Source: Burkholderiales bacterium (GTDB lineage Bacteria > Pseudomonadota > Gammaproteobacteria > Burkholderiales > SG8-41). Taken from it: 64,000 nucleotides of DNA. How positions within the stretch are numbered: position 1 is the stretch's first letter; every line of letters begins with the position of its first letter. Below are positions 53,307 to 62,954 of this stretch, piece by piece. The DNA is taken from assembly GCA_030684405.1 (NCBI GenBank), contig JAUXYA010000011.1, forward strand, positions 310,001 to 374,000, in the 5' to 3' direction. The translations under genes were made by a program, and so were the position numbers. The notes below the pieces were generated by a model. That model worked only from the letters and a program-made list of their open reading frames with translations. It had not been told where the DNA came from and did no database searches.

Positions 53307-53530
53307 CTTCACAAAAAGAATATGGATAGAATTGAATAAAACACGCCCCATTGAGTTCTTGCGATGCCGGAAACTAACCTCCAGCATCTCACATCCCAAA
53401 ACTCTCCAATCGCGTTTAATTCAATCCTCAGGCTATCTCCAGCTATCCATGAGCTATCCTGATCTATTTTTATTGGGATAGCCCTAATATATCTTGCTCC
53501 AAGCTTTTGAAATTGTGATTGAAATTGATT

Positions 53531-54289
53531 TTAGTTTGAGGTCTGCACAGGTTGTTTGGTAGATGTAATTGTTAAGTGCATTACATCTTGACCAATTATT
53601 CCCTGCTCATATTTGAACGACACAATATCTCCTACCCTTAGGTTGGGGGCTGAATTGCCAACGCACCACCAATTCCCATCAGCCTTAAACTTACGTTTCC
53701 TATTGATATCTCCGTTGTAGTCCGCACTCTCCTCCCATTGAACTTCCTCAACCCCAACGTTGTGAACTGGTGTTGCCCCACCCCAATCCTCTTCACTGTG
53801 CTCTGACACAACATTAGAGGACACTTTCGTGTCTGGGCTGGAAGAATGAACATCATCAATATATGCGCCGACACTCTCAATAAAGGGAGGCGCATGAACA
53901 TCAACAGCAAGATCCTCTTCCCTTCCTTTAAGAAGGGAAAGAGGAGTAACAATATTATTAATTAATTCTTTACTCTTTAATTCTTTATTCTTTACTTCTT
54001 TACTGCATGATTTCGTTACAACGTCCGTTGAACGTTCGTTATCACGATCGTTACTATCTAAAACACCTTCTTTACCCCTCCATCTACTCTGAGCAGACAT
54101 CTTTCCAGCATTCCTGCGTTGCTCAATTCTTTGATCTATTCGCTCAATTTCCTCGTCACACTGCACGTTGTGCAACAACCCATCATCCCCAACAGTAAAT
54201 TTCGTTTTTACCACTGCCTTCAATGCCTTTTTCTCTGATGGCGAACAAGCCCCCACAATGCGATAAAGCGCCTCAATGGACTGAGGCAA
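53531..54289 (-). pseudogene. DUF1376 phage-type protein, N-terminally truncated
   Basis: This 252-residue AT-rich frame begins with TTG and LPQSIEALYRIVGACSPSEK, which is the middle of a DUF1376 domain as found in phage replication proteins. The usual N-terminal 40 or so residues are missing, and a TAA lies two codons upstream in the same frame. The following ERIDQRIEQRRNAGKMSAQS is typical of the family. Base composition differs strongly from the core genome, which supports transfer. Confidence 0.7.
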
Positions 54290-54327
54290 GCTTTAATGCC
54301 AAGTCGGTTGCCTTCAGATGTGTGTAA

Positions 54328-54435
54328 CGCTTAGGCGAACTCCTGTCACTACGGTGGCAGGATGTCAGTTATGCAGATAGAACAGCTACCCTGCACATTT
54401 CCAAGAATGGGGAGGGAACCCTACTTCTAGCTTGA
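54328..54435 (+). pseudogene. Tyrosine recombinase fragment
   Basis: Plus-strand translation gives RLGELLSLRWQDVSYADRTA, then TLHISKNGEGTLL before a stop. The pattern RxGELLxLRW with the active Arg is the first catalytic box of phage integrases. A stop codon lies directly upstream in frame, and the rest of the enzyme is absent. It is a remnant of an integrase that could once have used the degenerate att copy at 54534. Confidence 0.65.
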
Positions 54436-54533
54436 GGATCACTTGCTTCCCAAGTCGTCGTTATCTGTTATTGAGGATTGAAGCCGATATCTGTAAGTTA
54501 TTGATTAAAAAGCCTCTACACTTCCAAGCCTGA

Positions 54534-54558
54534 TTCACAAGGTGGAAACCACCGGAAT
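54534..54558 (+). repeat. Degenerate third copy of the att core
   Basis: TTCACAAGGTGGAAACCACC and the next five bases match the tRNA-Val core (TTCACACGGTGGAAGCCACT...) in about 20 of 25 positions. It lies at the far end of the decayed region and just before the first core gene (nudC). Confidence 0.5.
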
Positions 54559-54600
54559 CACTGCCGGATATACTCGCGCATCCCAAGGCGAAAAAACACC

Positions 54601-55434
54601 ATGCCCGACCAGTACATCCCCCTAGTCACTGCACCCGCCGCCCAGGACAGCCCCGCCCTCTGGTTCGCCTTCCAGCGCGGCTCAATTCTGGTCAGCAACG
54701 CGGAATCTGCGGCTCTGCCTTGCTGCTGCACGCTGGAAGAACATGGCGTGGCCACGGTGCGCCACCACTATCTCGGCCTGCTCGGTGAACAGCATTGTTA
54801 CGCCGCCGAGGTCGATGAGGCGCAGCCGCTGCCCGCCGGCTGGGCGCCGCTGGGCCTGCGCGATTTGTTCGGCATGGTCGACAGCACGCTCGCCGCGCTG
54901 TCCGGGCGCGCGCTGCAACTTCTTGAGTGGGAACGCAACCACCAGTTCTGCAGCCGCTGCGGCACGCCGATGCAGGCGCGCAGCGATGAACGCGCGCGCG
55001 CCTGTCCATCCTGCCGCTTCACGACTTATCCGCTGGTGTCGCCGGCGGTGATGGTGCTGATCACCCGCGGCCGCGAGCTGCTGCTGGCACGCAAGGCCGT
55101 GTGGCCGGCGGGGCGTTATTCCGCGATCGCCGGTTTCGTCGAACCGGGCGAGATGCTGGAAGACACCGTGGTGCGCGAGACCCGCGAGGAAGTCGGTGTC
55201 GAGGTCGGCGAGTTGCGTTATTTCGGCAGCCAGCCCTGGCCTTTCCCGCATTCGCTGATGGTCGCCTTCACCGCCGAATACGCCGGCGGCCCGGTGCGTC
55301 CAGACGGCGTCGAGATCGAGGAAGCGGCGTGGTTTGACGCCGAGGCACTGCCGCGGCTGCCGCCGAGCGTCAGCATTTCGCGGCGGCTGATCACCACCGT
55401 TGCAGCGGAACTGGCAAAGCAGTATCCGCGCTGA
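54601..55434 (+). CDS. nudC: NADH pyrophosphatase NudC
   Basis: This 277-residue NUDIX hydrolase has a zinc-binding domain with CSRCGTPMQ and ACPSCRFTTYP (about 117-140), then the NUDIX box in GFVEPGEMLEDTVVRETREE. NudC hydrolyses NAD(H) and removes NAD caps from RNA. It is the first core gene after the mobile region and is followed by transaldolase 27 bases later. Confidence 0.94.
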   Translation: MPDQYIPLVTAPAAQDSPALWFAFQRGSILVSNAESAALPCCCTLEEHGVATVRHHYLGLLGEQHCYAAEVDEAQPLPAGWAPLGLRDLFGMVDSTLAALSGRALQLLEWERNHQFCSRCGTPMQARSDERARACPSCRFTTYPLVSPAVMVLITRGRELLLARKAVWPAGRYSAIAGFVEPGEMLEDTVVRETREEVGVEVGELRYFGSQPWPFPHSLMVAFTAEYAGGPVRPDGVEIEEAAWFDAEALPRLPPSVSISRRLITTVAAELAKQYPR

Positions 55435-55461
55435 ACAACACATTCAGGAACCGCATTCACC

Positions 55462-56550
55462 ATGATCGAAACCAATCCCCTGCTCCGCCTGCATGCCCTC
55501 GGCCAGCGCATCTGGCTCGACAACCTGTCGCGCACACTGCTGCAGGAAGGCACGCTGAAAAAACTGGTCACCGAGGACCGCATCGCCGGTGTCACCTCGA
55601 ATCCGACGATTTTTTTCAAGGCCATCAGCGAAAGTCCGTTTTACCGCGAAGAGCTGCAGAAGCTCAAGGCCGACGCGTCACTGTCCGCGGAGCAGCGTTA
55701 CGAAACGCTGGCCATCGCCGACATCCGGGCCGCCTGCGACATCCTGCAGCCGCTCTACAAGTCCAGCAAAGGCGACGACGGTTATGTCAGCCTTGAAGTG
55801 TCACCCGCGCTGGCGCATGACGCCGAGGGCACGCTGGCGGCCGGGCTGCGGCTGAAAGCGGCGGTCACGCGCGACAACCTGCTGATCAAGGTGCCGGCCA
55901 CTGCCGCCGGCCTGAAGGCCATCGAGGAACTGATCGCCCACGGTTGTTCGGTCAATGTCACGCTGATGTTTTCGCTGCGCCATGTGCGCGACGTCGCACA
56001 GGCATACCTGCGCGGCATTACGCGCCTGATCGAAGCCAATGGCGATGCGCGCAAGGTCAAATCGGTGGCGAGCCTGTTCCTCAGCCGTGTCGACACTCTG
56101 GTCGACAAGCGCCTCGGCGATCTCGGTGGAGCAGCGCTGGAGCTGCGCGGACGCTCGGCCGTCGCACTTGCCCGGCTGGCTTACCAGGAATGGCGCGAAA
56201 TATTTTCCGAACAATCCTTCGGTGCACTCGCCAAACGCGGCGCCCGCCCGCAGCTGATGCTGTGGGCGAGCACCGGCACCAAAAATTCCTCCTACAGTGA
56301 CGTGCTCTATATCGAATCGCTGATCGGACCACAGACCGTCAACACCGTGCCGGATGCGACGCTGGCGGCGTTCCGCGAGCACGGCAAGGCCGAGGCCACG
56401 CTGGAAACTGGTGTGGATGCTGCGCGTGAACAGTTCACCGCCCTGCAGAAACTGGGCATCGACATGGAAGCCGCCGGAGAAGAACTGCAGAAGGACGGTC
56501 TGAAGCAGTTCGAGGATTCGTTCCGGCAGTTGCTGGCGCTGACCGCCTGA
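55462..56550 (+). CDS. tal: Transaldolase
   Basis: This 362-residue enzyme of the pentose phosphate pathway transfers a three-carbon dihydroxyacetone unit. It has the N-terminal IWLDNLSRTLLQEGTLKKLV and AGVTSNPTIFFKAI, the Schiff-base lysine in DNLLIKVPATAAGL and the C-terminal helix. Length is typical for the longer transaldolase type found in betaproteobacteria. It starts 27 bases after nudC. Confidence 0.95.
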   Translation: MIETNPLLRLHALGQRIWLDNLSRTLLQEGTLKKLVTEDRIAGVTSNPTIFFKAISESPFYREELQKLKADASLSAEQRYETLAIADIRAACDILQPLYKSSKGDDGYVSLEVSPALAHDAEGTLAAGLRLKAAVTRDNLLIKVPATAAGLKAIEELIAHGCSVNVTLMFSLRHVRDVAQAYLRGITRLIEANGDARKVKSVASLFLSRVDTLVDKRLGDLGGAALELRGRSAVALARLAYQEWREIFSEQSFGALAKRGARPQLMLWASTGTKNSSYSDVLYIESLIGPQTVNTVPDATLAAFREHGKAEATLETGVDAAREQFTALQKLGIDMEAAGEELQKDGLKQFEDSFRQLLALTA

Positions 56551-56631
56551 TCCGGACAGAATTAAAAATTTATAAATATAATCAAGTACTTACAACAATT
56601 CTCCCGGCGCAGCAACTCCGTTCAGCACTCA
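56551..56631. other. Gap between convergent tal and dnaQ, AT-rich
   Basis: Contains AATCAAGTACTTA (56580-56592), a motif shared with three other gaps, and the edge of a GATGAGTGATGA-type repeat. Confidence 0.5.
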
Positions 56632-56660
56632 TCACTCCGCGTTCATCGTTGTCCACACCG
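56625..56660. repeat. GATGAGTGATGA-type repeat at the dnaQ 3' end
   Basis: On the minus strand ACAACGATGAACGCGGAGTG then ATGAGTGCTGA covers the last seven codons and the stop of dnaQ, so the C-terminus TMNAE is repeat-derived. Confidence 0.6.
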
Positions 56661-57339
56661 CTCCGCCACTGGCCTTGTCGATGTCCGCCAGTTGCGCTTC
56701 ATGCGCGGCAACTTCCCCGGAAGTCGCGCGCAGCACCACCAGCCTGAGCCCATCGCGGTTGAATCCCGCCACCGCCACTTCCGTGCGGACTGTATCGTCC
56801 TCGATCATCAGGCTGTCCTGGCCACGGGTCATCGCCAGGTAGACATCAGCCAGCAGTTCGGCATCCAGCAGCGCGCCGTGCAGTGTGCGCGCCGAATTGT
56901 CGATCTGATAACGGTCGCACAGCGCGTCCAGCCCGTTGCGCTTGCCCGGGTGCAGATCCCTGGCCATGCGCAGCGTGTCGATCACGTCCGGACAATAGAC
57001 CTTGAGCTTCTTGCGTCGCGCAAGCCCGAGCTCGCTGTCGAGAAAGCCGATGTCGAAGGGCGCGTTGTGGATGATCAACTCGGCGCCGGTGACGTATTCG
57101 AGGAACTCGTCCGCGATCTCGGCGAATTTCGGCTTGTCGCTGAGGAATTCCGAGGTCAGGCCGTGTACCTGCAGCGCGCCCTCGTCGCTGTCGCGGCCTG
57201 GATTGATGTAGCGGTGGAAATGGCGTCCGGTCAGGCGCCGGTTAACGAGTTCCACACCCGCCACCTCGATGACCCGGTGTCCCAGCTTGGGATCGAGGCC
57301 GGTGGTTTCGGTATCGAGCACAATCTGTCTTTTATCCAT
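56632..57339 (-). CDS. dnaQ: DNA polymerase III epsilon subunit
   Basis: This 235-residue 3'-5' exonuclease has the Exo I motif VLDTETTGLDP (catalytic Asp and Glu), Exo II IIHNAPFDIGFLDSE and Exo III HGALLDAELLADVYLAMT. It proofreads during replication. Its start overlaps the rnhA stop by one base (TGATG). The last residues fall in a repeat, but the essential parts are complete. Confidence 0.95.
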   Translation of the reverse strand: MDKRQIVLDTETTGLDPKLGHRVIEVAGVELVNRRLTGRHFHRYINPGRDSDEGALQVHGLTSEFLSDKPKFAEIADEFLEYVTGAELIIHNAPFDIGFLDSELGLARRKKLKVYCPDVIDTLRMARDLHPGKRNGLDALCDRYQIDNSARTLHGALLDAELLADVYLAMTRGQDSLMIEDDTVRTEVAVAGFNRDGLRLVVLRATSGEVAAHEAQLADIDKASGGAVWTTMNAE

Positions 57340-57818
57340 CAGGCTGCCGCCCCCGGTTTGACACCGCCGATCATACTGTCCACTCCACGGTTGGCCAAAG
57401 CATCGGCGCGCTCGTTGCCGTCATGCCCGGCATGACCCTTGACCCACAGCCATTCGATGTCGTGCTGCACCGCAAGCTCATCGAGGCGGCGCCACAGGTC
57501 CTCGTTCTTGACCGGCTTTTTGTCGGCGGTCTTCCAACCGCGATTTTTCCATGAATGTATCCACTCGGAGATGCCCTGCTGCACGTACTTTGAATCGGTA
57601 TGCAGGCGCACACGGCAACGCCGCTTCAGCGCCTCCAGCGCACGGATCACGGCCGTCAGTTCCATGCGGTTGTTTGTGGTCAGCATCTCGCCGCCGAACA
57701 ATTCCCGGGCATGTCCGCCACTCATCAGCAGCGCACCCCAACCGCCGACACCCGGATTGCCTTTGCAGGCGCCATCGGTATAGATGACGACCACCTGTTC
57801 GGACTTTTCTGCATTCAT
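57339..57818 (-). CDS. rnhA: Ribonuclease HI
   Basis: This 159-residue enzyme degrades RNA in RNA-DNA hybrids. It has the motif [19 protein letters not shown] (catalytic Asp), [14 protein letters not shown] (Glu) and [11 protein letters not shown] (Asp), plus the C-terminal [16 protein letters not shown] with His and Asp. It overlaps the upstream methyltransferase gene by four bases and dnaQ by one base. Confidence 0.97.
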   Translation of the reverse strand: MNAEKSEQVVVIYTDGACKGNPGVGGWGALLMSGGHARELFGGEMLTTNNRMELTAVIRALEALKRRCRVRLHTDSKYVQQGISEWIHSWKNRGWKTADKKPVKNEDLWRRLDELAVQHDIEWLWVKGHAGHDGNERADALANRGVDSMIGGVKPGAAA

Positions 57819-58570
57819 TGCGTGCGCACCTTCGCCGCCGTACCTTCCTCTTCACGCACCCGCTCCGGCACTGCCGCCAGGTTCTTCTTCGGCGCAGCGC
57901 GGTCGCTCCATTTCGGCATGATCAGGCGAATGCCGCGCACGCGCTTGATCGCCTGCAGGAAAAACACGCCACCGGCAATCGGCCACCAGCGATCTCCCGC
58001 CTTTTCCATGAATCCGAAGCGGTCCAGCCACTTCTGATCAGCACAGGGCGGTGCATAGCAGGCCATGGAACCGGCGACGATCTCAAGACCTACCAGCGCG
58101 AACCAGTCCTTGACCCGTGTCAGGTGAATGAAATGGCCGTCCCAAGGGAAACCGGCGCGCGAACCCAAGCTGCGGCGCAGGCCCCACAGGCTCAGCGGAT
58201 TAAAACCGGCGATGACGACGTGGCCCTCCGGACGCAGTACACGCGCAACCTCGCGCACGATCTGGTGGGGATGTTCCGAAAATTCAAGCGTGTGCGGCAG
58301 CAGCAGCAAGTCCGCCGAATTCGACTCGACAGGCAGGTCACGGAAATCGGCACGCAGACTCACCGCGCCCTGAGGTGCGACGGTGACACGCAGCGGAATG
58401 CGGCTCGTGCGCAGCAGATCGATCTGCACCAGTCCCAGCTGAAGCGCGTGATAGCCGAAGATGTCGGCCACTGCAACGTCGAAATAATCCTGCTCTAGCG
58501 CCAGCATGTAACGCCCCGGTGGACTCACCAGCCATTCATCCACGGTGGGGCTAGGGCCTGCAATTGACAT
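57815..58570 (-). CDS. Class I SAM-dependent methyltransferase
   Basis: This 251-residue protein has the methyltransferase type 11 pattern: [20 protein letters not shown] and [20 protein letters not shown]. The glycine-rich first motif is weak, which is common in this family. It is the first gene of an operon with rnhA and dnaQ and is divergent from gloB. Substrate is unknown. Confidence 0.85.
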   Translation of the reverse strand: MSIAGPSPTVDEWLVSPPGRYMLALEQDYFDVAVADIFGYHALQLGLVQIDLLRTSRIPLRVTVAPQGAVSLRADFRDLPVESNSADLLLLPHTLEFSEHPHQIVREVARVLRPEGHVVIAGFNPLSLWGLRRSLGSRAGFPWDGHFIHLTRVKDWFALVGLEIVAGSMACYAPPCADQKWLDRFGFMEKAGDRWWPIAGGVFFLQAIKRVRGIRLIMPKWSDRAAPKKNLAAVPERVREEEGTAAKVRTQ

Positions 58571-58619
58571 GATGCGAGTTTAAATCATAATCGCCTGCTG
58601 AACCGAACCGGAGTACCGA

Positions 58620-59390
58620 ATGCCTGCCTATCAAGTTGTGGCGCTGCGCGCGTTTGCCGACAATTACATCTGGACCATCCGCGACGAGACCCGTGCCGCG
58701 GTGGTTGACCCGGGCGATGCGCAGCCTGTCCTCGATTATCTTGAGCGCGAAAAACTGCAACTCGTCGCCATCCTCAACACCCATCACCATTCCGACCATG
58801 TTGGGGGAAACGCTGCCTTGCTGGCGAAACATCCAGCTCCGGTCTACGGTCCGCACGACGAACGCATTGTGGAAGTGAGTACGCGGCTCGCCGACGGCGA
58901 GCGATTTACGCTGCCGCATTTCGACATCAGCATGGAAACTCTGGAGATTCCCGGACACACGCGATCGCATATTGCCTTCTTTGGTGACGGCATGCTGTTC
59001 TGCGGCGACACCCTGTTCGCCGCCGGCTGCGGCCGCCTTTTCGAAGGCACTCCGCGCCAGATGCACGATTCGCTGACCCGATTGTCGCGGCTGCCGGATG
59101 ACACCCGGGTTTACTGCGGTCACGAGTACACGATGTCAAATATCCGCTTCGCCCGGGTTGCGGAGCCGGACAACAGCCGCCTGCCCGAACTCGAAGCGCG
59201 TATGCAGGCTTTGCGCGACCGCGACCAGCCGACTCTCCCCTCGACCATCGGCCAGGAAAAAGCCACCAATCCCTTCCTCCGCGTCGGCGAGCCCGGAATC
59301 GTCAGCAGCGCCAGTGCACGTGCAGAGAAAAAGCTGAGCGATCCGGTCAGCGTGCTCGCAGCAATCCGCGAGTGGAAAAACAACTATTGA
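58620..59390 (+). CDS. gloB: Hydroxyacylglutathione hydrolase (glyoxalase II)
   Basis: This 256-residue metallo-hydrolase has the THHHSDHVGG metal motif and further ligands in IPGHTRSHIAFF, LFCGDTLF and YCGHEYT. It hydrolyses S-lactoylglutathione to lactate and glutathione, the second step of methylglyoxal detoxification. The C-terminal HAGH-type domain covers about 165-256. Confidence 0.96.
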   Translation: MPAYQVVALRAFADNYIWTIRDETRAAVVDPGDAQPVLDYLEREKLQLVAILNTHHHSDHVGGNAALLAKHPAPVYGPHDERIVEVSTRLADGERFTLPHFDISMETLEIPGHTRSHIAFFGDGMLFCGDTLFAAGCGRLFEGTPRQMHDSLTRLSRLPDDTRVYCGHEYTMSNIRFARVAEPDNSRLPELEARMQALRDRDQPTLPSTIGQEKATNPFLRVGEPGIVSSASARAEKKLSDPVSVLAAIREWKNNY

Positions 59391-59539
59391 GCCTTTTGTC
59401 ACAAACTTCAAGCCGTGCCTCCAAATATGACAATAAAATATTGATTATTAATGGATATCAGGTTTGACAAGCAGATTTGCCAAGGCTACCATCCGGCAAA
59501 CTCTACGGCGTCCGGAGCCTGCCTCCGGGCCTTATCGCA

Positions 59540-60937
59540 ATGACCCATGCCGTTGCACGCCTGTTTCTGCTCGCTGCGACGCTGATCGCCACGGGCTGCG
59601 CCCAGATCCCGACGGTCGAATTCAGCGAGGCTCCCCCGCAAAGCCTGCCCGCGCCGGTAGTGGTGGCGGTGGCTCCTGCAGCGGTCCCGGAACAACCCGC
59701 CATTATTCCCGCAGCGCCGGTTCCGGAGCCTGTCGCCATCGAAAAGGCGCCGCCACGTGACATGTGGGAAAGGATCCGGGGCGGATTCGCAATGCGCCCA
59801 ATGGACAACGACCTGGTACGCGAATGGGAAGTCCGCTACTCCGCAAAACCCGAATATTTTTCGCGCATGGTCGACCGTGGCAGCCATTACCTGTTCCACA
59901 TCGTCGAGGAAATCGAGCGGCGGAAAATGCCTGCCGAAATCGCGCTGCTGCCGATGATCGAGTCGGCCTACAATCCGCAGGCCTATTCCAAGGCCCATGC
60001 TTCCGGGCTTTGGCAATTCATTCCCTCCACCGGCCGGGTTTTCGGACTGCGCCAGAACTGGTGGTACGACGGTCGGCGCGACGTCATTGCAGCCACTAAC
60101 GCCGCTCTCGACTATCTGGAAAAGCTCTACGGCATGTTCGGCGACTGGGAACTTGCGCTGGCCTCCTACAACTGGGGTGAAGGCGCGGTCGGCCGCGCGA
60201 TTGCGCGCAACCAGGCCAAGGGCCTGCCCGGGGATTACGCCAGCCTCACCATGCCTGCGGAGACGCGCAACTACCTGCCCAAGTTGATCGCGGTAAAAAA
60301 CATCATCGCCGACCCGGCACGCTTCGGCGTCCAACTGGCGAGGGTAGCCAACGAGCCCTATTTCGAGACCGTCACGCTCAAGGAGCATATCGACGTCAAG
60401 CTCGCCGCCAAATTCGCGGAAATGCCGCTGAATGAATTCAGCTTCCTGAACCCTGCGCATAACAAGCGGGTGATCAAGGCCTATGCCGAAACCATCGTCT
60501 TGCCGCGCAACCGTGTCGCCATCTTCCACGCCAACCTCCAGAACCACGGCAAGCCTCTGGTGACCTGGCAGGCACATACACTGAAACCGGGAGAAAAGCC
60601 GGAGAAGGTCGCTGCCAAGTACGGCATCAGCGTCAGCGAACTTAAGGAAGTCAACGGCATCGGCGGCAAGACTGCGCTTCGCCCGGGCCAGCCCCTGCTG
60701 GTGCCGGTGAAGGCAGGCATGACACCGAACCTGCCCGACCTCCCGGCAACGCCGGTCACGCTGCCGAGGGCCTACAAGGCAGCACGTGCCAATCACGCCA
60801 AGGGGAAAAAGCCCGCGGCAAAGCACGCAACCACGGCCACTATCAAGCGTGCACCGCCAAAACGCGCCAAGGTGACGATCAAGCCGTCCGCAAAGCCGGC
60901 GAAGTCTCCTGTGGTCGCATCCCAGTCACGGCGCTAG
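59540..60937 (+). CDS. mltD: Membrane-bound lytic murein transglycosylase D with LysM
   Basis: This 465-residue lipoprotein cleaves peptidoglycan glycan strands. A signal peptide has lipobox LIATGC (Cys at about 21). The SLT catalytic domain (about 115-240) includes PMIESAYNPQAYSKAHASGL (the Glu) and WQFIPSTGRVFGL. A LysM-like domain (about 340-395) with PEKVAAKYGISVSELKEVNG follows, then a Lys/Ala-rich tail. The ATG at 59540 is chosen because it begins the signal peptide. It is 149 bases after gloB, with an AT-rich patch between. Confidence 0.92.
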   Translation: MTHAVARLFLLAATLIATGCAQIPTVEFSEAPPQSLPAPVVVAVAPAAVPEQPAIIPAAPVPEPVAIEKAPPRDMWERIRGGFAMRPMDNDLVREWEVRYSAKPEYFSRMVDRGSHYLFHIVEEIERRKMPAEIALLPMIESAYNPQAYSKAHASGLWQFIPSTGRVFGLRQNWWYDGRRDVIAATNAALDYLEKLYGMFGDWELALASYNWGEGAVGRAIARNQAKGLPGDYASLTMPAETRNYLPKLIAVKNIIADPARFGVQLARVANEPYFETVTLKEHIDVKLAAKFAEMPLNEFSFLNPAHNKRVIKAYAETIVLPRNRVAIFHANLQNHGKPLVTWQAHTLKPGEKPEKVAAKYGISVSELKEVNGIGGKTALRPGQPLLVPVKAGMTPNLPDLPATPVTLPRAYKAARANHAKGKKPAAKHATTATIKRAPPKRAKVTIKPSAKPAKSPVVASQSRR

Positions 60938-60944
60938 CCGGACT

Positions 60945-62954
60945 TCATTCGTGCCGGTGGCAGTACGCCACCTGCGTGCTGCTCCAGGATTTTGCCGCGG
61001 GAAATCGCTCGCGGCATTGCGGCATAGCCACCGGGCAGCGCGGATGAAAGTGACAGCCCTGCGGCGGATTCAACGGTGAAGGCAGGTCTCCGGCCAGGCG
61101 TATGGCCCTGCGCTGCTGCTGCGGATCGGCTGCCGGAACAGCGGCCAGCAGCGCCTGCGTATAGGGATGACGCGGGGTGCGCAGCACCTCATCGACGAGG
61201 CCCTGCTCGACAATGCGCCCCAGGTACATCACCGCAACTTCGTCAGCCATGTACTCGATGACCGCCATGTTGTGGCTGATGAACAAGTAGGACAGTCCGC
61301 GCTCGCGCTGCAGGCGTTTCAGCAGGTTGAGGATCTGCGCCTGCACCGAAACGTCGAGCGCACTGGTCGGCTCGTCGCAGACAATCAGTCGGGGCTCCAC
61401 TGCCAGCGCGCGGGCAATCGCGATGCGCTGGCGCTGACCGCCCGAGAATTCATGGGGATAACGCGCCTTCACATCAGGCGTGAGGCCAACTTCCTCGAGC
61501 AGAGCATCAATATGCGACTGGCGCCACTCCGCGTCGGCGCCGATGCCCAGCGCCAGCAGGCCTTCCTCCAGCGCATCGCCGATGCGCACCCGGGGATTGA
61601 GCGACGCATAGGGATCCTGAAAAACGATCTGGACATCACGGCGCCGCTGTCGCAGTTCACCCCGACTCAAGGCAAGGAAATCCATGCCGTCGACGAACAC
61701 GCGGCCTGCGGTCGGCTCCATCAGCCGCAGCAATCCCTTGCCAACGGTAGTCTTGCCGCAACCGGACTCCCCGACCAGACCCAGCGTGCGTCCCGGCGCG
61801 ATGCTCAACGACACGCCATCAACGGCACGCACGTGACCAACCGTGCGCTGAAACAGGCCCTTGCGGACCGGGAACCAGACTTTGAGGTCGGAGACTTCAA
61901 GCAGCGATGAATGATGAGTGATGAACGATGAGCGCGAACTTGCCGGGGATTCCGCCTTGCGCTCATCACTCATAGCTCCGCGCTCATCGCTGCCGTACAA
62001 GTGGCATCTGACGGCGCGCCCTTGCCCGACTTCGTGCCATTGCGGCAGCGTGCCGGCGCATTGCGGCAGCGCGACTTCGCAACGCTCGGCAAAACGGCAA
62101 CCGGAAAAGGCTCGGTCCAGCCGCGGCACGCTTCCGGGAATCGCCGCCAGTGTGTGTCCGCGCCCTGCCCGTTCGGGCAGCGAAGCAAACAGCTTGCTTG
62201 CATAGGGATGCGCGGGGCTTGCAAAAAAGGCATCAACCGGCGCGGTCTCGACAATTTGTCCGGCGTACATTACGGCGACACGCTGCGCGACCTGCGCCAC
62301 CACGCCGAGGTCATGGGTGATCAGCAGCATCGCCATGCCGCGCGACTGCTGCAACTCGCGCAGCAGGTCGAGCACCTGCGCCTGCACCGTGACATCGAGG
62401 GCAGTGGTCGGTTCGTCGGCGATCAGCAGTGCCGGATCACAGGCCAGCGCAATTGCAATCATTACCCGCTGTTTCATGCCGCCGGACAGCTGGAAGGGAT
62501 ACTCCGTCGCACGGCGCTGTGCATCGGGCATGCGCACCGCATCGAGCAGTTCGAGCACTCGTGCGTCAGCTGCGGCGCCACGCAGTGCGGTATGCCGACG
62601 CACCGATTCGGCGACCTGCTCGCCGATGGTCATCACCGGGTTCAGCGACAGCCCGGGCTCCTGGAAAATCATCGCCACCCGGTGTCCGCGCAGGTCGCGC
62701 ATCCGCGATTCGGGCAGCGCCAGCAGATCCTCGCCCTGGAGTTCGACGCGGCCACCGGTGATTTCCCCTGCATCCGGCAGCAGGCGCATGATCGACAGCG
62801 CCGTCATCGACTTGCCGCAGCCCGACTCGCCGACCAGCGCGAAGGTTTCGCCGGCGGCGATACTGAAGGACAGGCCATCGACGGCACGCAAGGGAGCACC
62901 CCCGCCGTGAATGATCGTAGTCAGCCCGTCGACGCTGAGCAGCGGCGCGCTCAT
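60945..62954 (-). CDS. Double ABC ATPase for peptide-type transporter (DppD-DppF fusion, YejF-like)
   Basis: This 669-residue protein holds two complete ABC ATPase domains. The first has Walker [13 protein letters not shown], signature [12 protein letters not shown] and Walker [13 protein letters not shown]. The second has [24 protein letters not shown] and [12 protein letters not shown]. Both carry the C-terminal oligopeptide-binding-type Cys cluster. Together they energise uptake of peptides or similar. The linker at about residues 330-365 ([20 protein letters not shown] region) is encoded by an intergenic-type repeat. It overlaps the permease gene by four bases. Confidence 0.93.
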   Translation of the reverse strand: MSAPLLSVDGLTTIIHGGGAPLRAVDGLSFSIAAGETFALVGESGCGKSMTALSIMRLLPDAGEITGGRVELQGEDLLALPESRMRDLRGHRVAMIFQEPGLSLNPVMTIGEQVAESVRRHTALRGAAADARVLELLDAVRMPDAQRRATEYPFQLSGGMKQRVMIAIALACDPALLIADEPTTALDVTVQAQVLDLLRELQQSRGMAMLLITHDLGVVAQVAQRVAVMYAGQIVETAPVDAFFASPAHPYASKLFASLPERAGRGHTLAAIPGSVPRLDRAFSGCRFAERCEVALPQCAGTLPQWHEVGQGRAVRCHLYGSDERGAMSDERKAESPASSRSSFITHHSSLLEVSDLKVWFPVRKGLFQRTVGHVRAVDGVSLSIAPGRTLGLVGESGCGKTTVGKGLLRLMEPTAGRVFVDGMDFLALSRGELRQRRRDVQIVFQDPYASLNPRVRIGDALEEGLLALGIGADAEWRQSHIDALLEEVGLTPDVKARYPHEFSGGQRQRIAIARALAVEPRLIVCDEPTSALDVSVQAQILNLLKRLQRERGLSYLFISHNMAVIEYMADEVAVMYLGRIVEQGLVDEVLRTPRHPYTQALLAAVPAADPQQQRRAIRLAGDLPSPLNPPQGCHFHPRCPVAMPQCRERFPAAKSWSSTQVAYCHRHE
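61905..61990. repeat. GATGAGTGATGA-type palindromic repeat inside a coding region
   Basis: The plus strand reads AGCGATGAATGATGAGTGAT, then GAACGATGAGCG, a GC-rich centre and GCGCTCATCACTCATAGCTC, CGCGCTCATCGCT. It is the same palindromic repeat type as at 6348-6440 and keeps the ABC ATPase frame open. Confidence 0.75.
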
